Source of the DNA: Microbacterium arborescens
GTDB lineage: Bacteria > Actinomycetota > Actinomycetes > Actinomycetales > Microbacteriaceae
Reading direction: 5' to 3'
Length of the DNA: 64,000 nucleotides
Assembly (NCBI RefSeq): GCF_030369635.1
Contig: NZ_CP128474.1
Location: 1,116,001 to 1,180,000, forward strand
In this document: one piece after another, positions 61,200 to 64,000 of the stretch
Numbering within the stretch: position 1 is the first letter of the stretch
How the letters are laid out: each line of letters opens with the position of its first letter
Translations under genes and position numbers: made by a program
The notes under the pieces: generated by a model
What the model saw: the letters and a program-made list of their open reading frames with translations, nothing else
Told to the model about the DNA's origin: nothing
The model's database searches: none

Positions 61200-62447
61200 A
61201 TGAGAATCGCTCCGGTGGCCTACCTGGCCTCGTACTTCCTGTCGCTGCTCGGCAACTCCGTGGCCGCCGTAGCACTCCCGCTCATCGTGCTCCAGGCGAC
61301 GGGCAGTGTCCTGGGCGCCGGCATCCTCGCGGCTTCGACCGCCGTGCCCGCCGTCGCCGCGGGCCTGTTCATGGGGGTCGTGATCGATCGGATCAACCGG
61401 CGCACGTCGTCCGTGGTCACAGACCTGGTCTCGGCGGCTTCACTCGCCGCGCTCCCGATCGTCGATCTGGTCACGGGGCTCGACATCGGCTGGTTCATCC
61501 TTTTCGGTGTGATCGGTTCGCTCGGTGACGTTCCGGGGCTGACCGCTCGCGAAGCCCTGCTGCCCGCTGTGGTGAGGTACTCGGGGGTCTCTTCGGAGCG
61601 GCTCGTCGGAATCCGGGAGGCCCTCGGCGCGCTGGCCCTGATCGTCGGTCCTGCTGCGGCGGGAACACTGATGGCGCTGTTCGCAGGTTCTACCGTGCTC
61701 TGGCTCACCGCGGCGGCATCCGGAGCTGCGGCCCTCCTGACGCTGCTCATCCCGGGCCGCATCGGGACCATCAGCCCGCCTGCCGACGAGGCGGTGCAGG
61801 CGAGCGGCTGGCGGATGCTGCGAGACGGCTGGCGGATGCTGCTGCGAACACCGTTCCTGCTGGTGACCACGGGTCTCGGCCTCATCTCCGTGCTGGTCCT
61901 CGCACCGCTGCAGGGACTCATCCTGCCCGTCTACGTCACCCTCGTCGGGCGCCCCGAGATGCTCGGCTTCGTGCTGAGCGCTCTGGCGATCGGAATGCTG
62001 CTCGGCGGATCCGTCTTCGCCGTCCTCGGTCGTCATGGAGACCGTCGCGTCTGGCTCGTCGTCGGTCTCGTCGGCAACGCGATCGGATTCGTCGTGGTCG
62101 GGGCGCTCGCATCGATCGAGGCGATCCTGGTGGGGGCCGTCGTCATCGGTCTGTGCGGAGGTGCTTTCGGCAGCCTCATCGGGGTGCTGATGATCGAGCG
62201 GATTCCCGACGACATGCGCGGACGGATCATGGGCACCCAGAACGCCCTCACCACCGCGGCACCGGCCGCGGGCTTCGTCGCTGCAGCGCTGTTGACCGAG
62301 CATCTCGGCGTCGAGATCGCCGCCCTGATCATCATCTCGCCCTGGCTCGTCGCCCTGGTGTGGGGACTCGCGACGCCGCATCTGCGTAATCTGGAGCGGC
62401 GGCCGGACGCCGAGCGAGCGGAGGTGGTCGTCGGTGCAGAGCAGTGA
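61200..62447 (+). CDS. MFS transporter
   Basis: From ATG 61200 a 415-residue protein with twelve membrane segments. Motif A-like GVVIDRINRRTSSVV after helix 2 and MIERIPDDMRGRIMGTQNAL in the second half place it in the DHA3/multidrug group. It overlaps the MerR gene by 14 bases; the pair suggests a drug-inducible exporter. Confidence 0.82.
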   Translation: MRIAPVAYLASYFLSLLGNSVAAVALPLIVLQATGSVLGAGILAASTAVPAVAAGLFMGVVIDRINRRTSSVVTDLVSAASLAALPIVDLVTGLDIGWFILFGVIGSLGDVPGLTAREALLPAVVRYSGVSSERLVGIREALGALALIVGPAAAGTLMALFAGSTVLWLTAAASGAAALLTLLIPGRIGTISPPADEAVQASGWRMLRDGWRMLLRTPFLLVTTGLGLISVLVLAPLQGLILPVYVTLVGRPEMLGFVLSALAIGMLLGGSVFAVLGRHGDRRVWLVVGLVGNAIGFVVVGALASIEAILVGAVVIGLCGGAFGSLIGVLMIERIPDDMRGRIMGTQNALTTAAPAAGFVAAALLTEHLGVEIAALIIISPWLVALVWGLATPHLRNLERRPDAERAEVVVGAEQ

Positions 62448-63180
62448 ACTCGCCCGGCTCGCGGGTGTGACGGTGCGATCGCTCCGGCACTGGCATCAGA
62501 TCGGGGTCCTGCCCGAGCCCGCTCGCAGCGCCAACGGATATCGAGATTACGACGCCGTCGACTTCGTGCGGGTGCTGCGGATCCGGCGACTCGCGTCGCT
62601 GGGCATGCCGCTCGAACGTATGGGGGCCGTGCTCGACCGCGGTGAGAACTCGACCCGAATCCTCGACGACCTCGACTCCGAGCTCTCGGCGCAGATCGAT
62701 CGGCTGACTCGCCAACGTGAGCTGATCGCGCGAATGCGTGACGCCGGCGCGAGCCCGGATGTCCCGCCCGAGCTCGCTCCCGTCGTGAGCGCATTCGTTG
62801 CAGCAGGCCTCTCGCCCGAGATGGCGCGGTTCGACCGTGACCAGGCCGTGCTCCTCGCGCACCTCGCGGGGGAGGAGGGGCTGCCGCAGCTCGTGCGGTT
62901 CTACGAACGCCTCGCGGGCCCGGGGCGCGCGCGAGCGGCCGCCGATCTCATGAACCGCTTCGGTGCGATCGACGACGCGACGGATGCCGCTGTCGTCGAC
63001 GCGATCGTCGACGAGCTCGTCGACGTCTGTCTCGATCTCTTCGACGAGATCGACGATCCGGGCATCGGAAACCGGCTCTCCGGCGCCGCGCACGTGGTCA
63101 GCGAGTACGCGGACGAATCCCTGAGCCCGCGGCAGCGCGCGGTGCTCGATCGGGTCGAGAACCGGCTGGCCGGGAGCTGA
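62434..63180 (+). CDS. MerR-family transcriptional regulator
   Basis: A 248-residue regulator from GTG 62434. N-terminal MerR HTH (SELARLAGVTVRSLRHWHQIGVLPEPARSANGYRDYD) and VLRIRRLASLGMPLERM wing; a long dimer helix and a C-terminal effector domain follow. No Cys metal site, so a drug-type member. Probably controls the exporter it overlaps. Confidence 0.88.
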   Translation: MQSSELARLAGVTVRSLRHWHQIGVLPEPARSANGYRDYDAVDFVRVLRIRRLASLGMPLERMGAVLDRGENSTRILDDLDSELSAQIDRLTRQRELIARMRDAGASPDVPPELAPVVSAFVAAGLSPEMARFDRDQAVLLAHLAGEEGLPQLVRFYERLAGPGRARAAADLMNRFGAIDDATDAAVVDAIVDELVDVCLDLFDEIDDPGIGNRLSGAAHVVSEYADESLSPRQRAVLDRVENRLAGS

Positions 63181-63184
63181 GGCG

Positions 63185-64000
63185 CTACCGGGAGGGCGGG
63201 GCAGCCACCGACCCGCCGGTACGGATCGGCATCGGCACGCGTTCGAGACGGGGCGCGTCACCGAGAACGGCGAGCATCGCTGCCGCCCGACGTCCGAGTT
63301 CGATGTGGGGCAGCGCGATCGAGGTGAGCTCGGGATCGACCGCGCGAGCATAGGGGCTGCCGTCGAACCCGATCACCGACACATCCGTGGGAACCCGCAG
63401 TCCCGCGTGATGCAGCGCCTGATAGGCGCCGACGGCGAGTGCGTCGTTCGCGCAGACGAGCGCGGTCGGAGCGCTCCGCGATTCCGCCAGCAGTCTCGCG
63501 ACGGCCCGTCGCCCGTTCGCGACGTCCCAGTCGTCGTCGATCGTGGCGACCCCGGCGAGGGACGTGCCCGCGGCGGCCAGCACCGAATCGATCCCCGCCC
63601 GCCGCTCGGCCAGCGCGATGGGGTCCCATTCCGGCCAGGCGGCTCCGCCTGTGGAACCCGCGGGCAGGGCGCCGACGAACCAGATGCCGTCACGGTGTCC
63701 GTGATCGAGCAGCATCCGGGCGGCATCACGGCCCGCTGCGATCTCGTCGGGCACGACCGCGTCGATCGAAGCGTCTGCGGTCACGCAGTTCAGCAATACC
63801 GTCGGGACGCCCTCGAGCGACCGCGGCAGAGCGATGGTGCGTGTGAACATCGACGCGTAGATGACACCGTCGATGTCGCGGCCGAGAAGGCTCTGCAGCA
63901 ACTGCTCCTCGAGATCAGCGTCGCCCTGAGTGTCGACGGTGAACAGGAGGGTGTCGTGCTCGCGGAGCTCCTGCATCGCGCCACGGACCATCGAGTTGGC
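63185..64000 (-). CDS. LacI-family regulator, N-terminus outside window
   Basis: The frame continues past base 64000 (first visible residues ANSMVRGAMQEL), so the DNA-binding domain is not seen. The visible part is a periplasmic-binding-protein-like effector domain with DIDGVIYAS, VPTVLLNCV, DHGHRDGIWFVG, TALVCANDALAVGAYQALHHAGLRVPTDVSVIGFDG and TSIALPHIELGRRAAAML, all LacI/GalR hallmarks. It may control the galactan operon through the palindrome at 53082 or genes beyond the edge. Confidence 0.87.
   Translation of the reverse strand, partial: ANSMVRGAMQELREHDTLLFTVDTQGDADLEEQLLQSLLGRDIDGVIYASMFTRTIALPRSLEGVPTVLLNCVTADASIDAVVPDEIAAGRDAARMLLDHGHRDGIWFVGALPAGSTGGAAWPEWDPIALAERRAGIDSVLAAAGTSLAGVATIDDDWDVANGRRAVARLLAESRSAPTALVCANDALAVGAYQALHHAGLRVPTDVSVIGFDGSPYARAVDPELTSIALPHIELGRRAAAMLAVLGDAPRLERVPMPIRTGGSVAAPPSR

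Overview
The window is high-GC actinobacterial DNA. Codon use, GTG starts, four-base ATGA/GTGA gene overlaps and gene content fit Microbacteriaceae, most likely Microbacterium or a relative; this is inference from gene content, not a database match.

Layout. (1) 1-5300: the end of a genomic island. It holds an E2/E1 (ubiquitin-transfer-like) fusion running in from the left, a chimeric repeat ORF, and a CBASS pair (Cap5 HNH-SAVED nuclease plus CD-NTase). It stops at a 43-nt copy of a tRNA 3' half, probably tRNA-Pro, that looks like an attachment site. (2) 5466-10286: accessory genes (GIY-YIG nuclease coupled to an unknown protein, ECF sigma factor, secreted protein, serine hydrolase). (3) 10505-14713: an ABC-2 transporter operon with a decayed duplicate of its ATPase 3' end, and a DUF1269 protein. 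(4) 14881-23773: a class V lanthipeptide cluster: precursor, APH-like kinase, HopA1-like protein, cysteine-decarboxylase flavoprotein, DUF418 membrane protein, an orphan 133-residue protein, ABC exporter and a two-component system. A 30-codon peptide gene with a strong ribosome binding site precedes the histidine kinase. (5) 23859-26450: a butyrolactone-type signalling module (NAD-dependent epimerase, ArpA-like TetR receptor, AvrD-like synthase). (6) 26576-27807: a lipoprotein and a GAP-family membrane protein. (7) 39217 down to 27802 on the minus strand: one long overlapping operon for a lipolanthine (lipidated class III lanthipeptide). It has a 27-residue precursor, LanKC, LanD-type flavoprotein, ketosynthase, ACP, AMP-ligase, LuxC/ALDH-like reductase, two GNAT-like proteins, SDR, PRMT-like methyltransferase and a ThDP enzyme. 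(8) 39444-43319: a UvrA-like ABC protein and an MFS exporter. (9) 43345-51355: a class II lantibiotic cluster whose core nearly repeats michiganin A/actagardine, with LanM, two-component system and ABC immunity/export genes. (10) 51374-64000: serine hydrolase, Nudix protein, a galactan-utilisation operon with two GH53 endo-galactanases behind a palindromic operator, membrane proteins, MFS/MerR pair, and a LacI-type regulator cut by the window end.

How it works together. Three lanthipeptide pathways of three different biosynthetic classes lie within about 37 kb, each with its own export or regulatory genes, and a small-molecule signalling module sits between the first two. In both the lipolanthine and the class II cluster the tiny precursor gene is separated from the enzymes by a 13-bp GC hairpin, so the precursor is probably expressed above its modifying enzymes. 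The least familiar parts are the class V precursor with twin TxxLKC motifs, the 30-residue peptide ahead of the histidine kinase, and the starter-unit chemistry implied by the lipolanthine operon.
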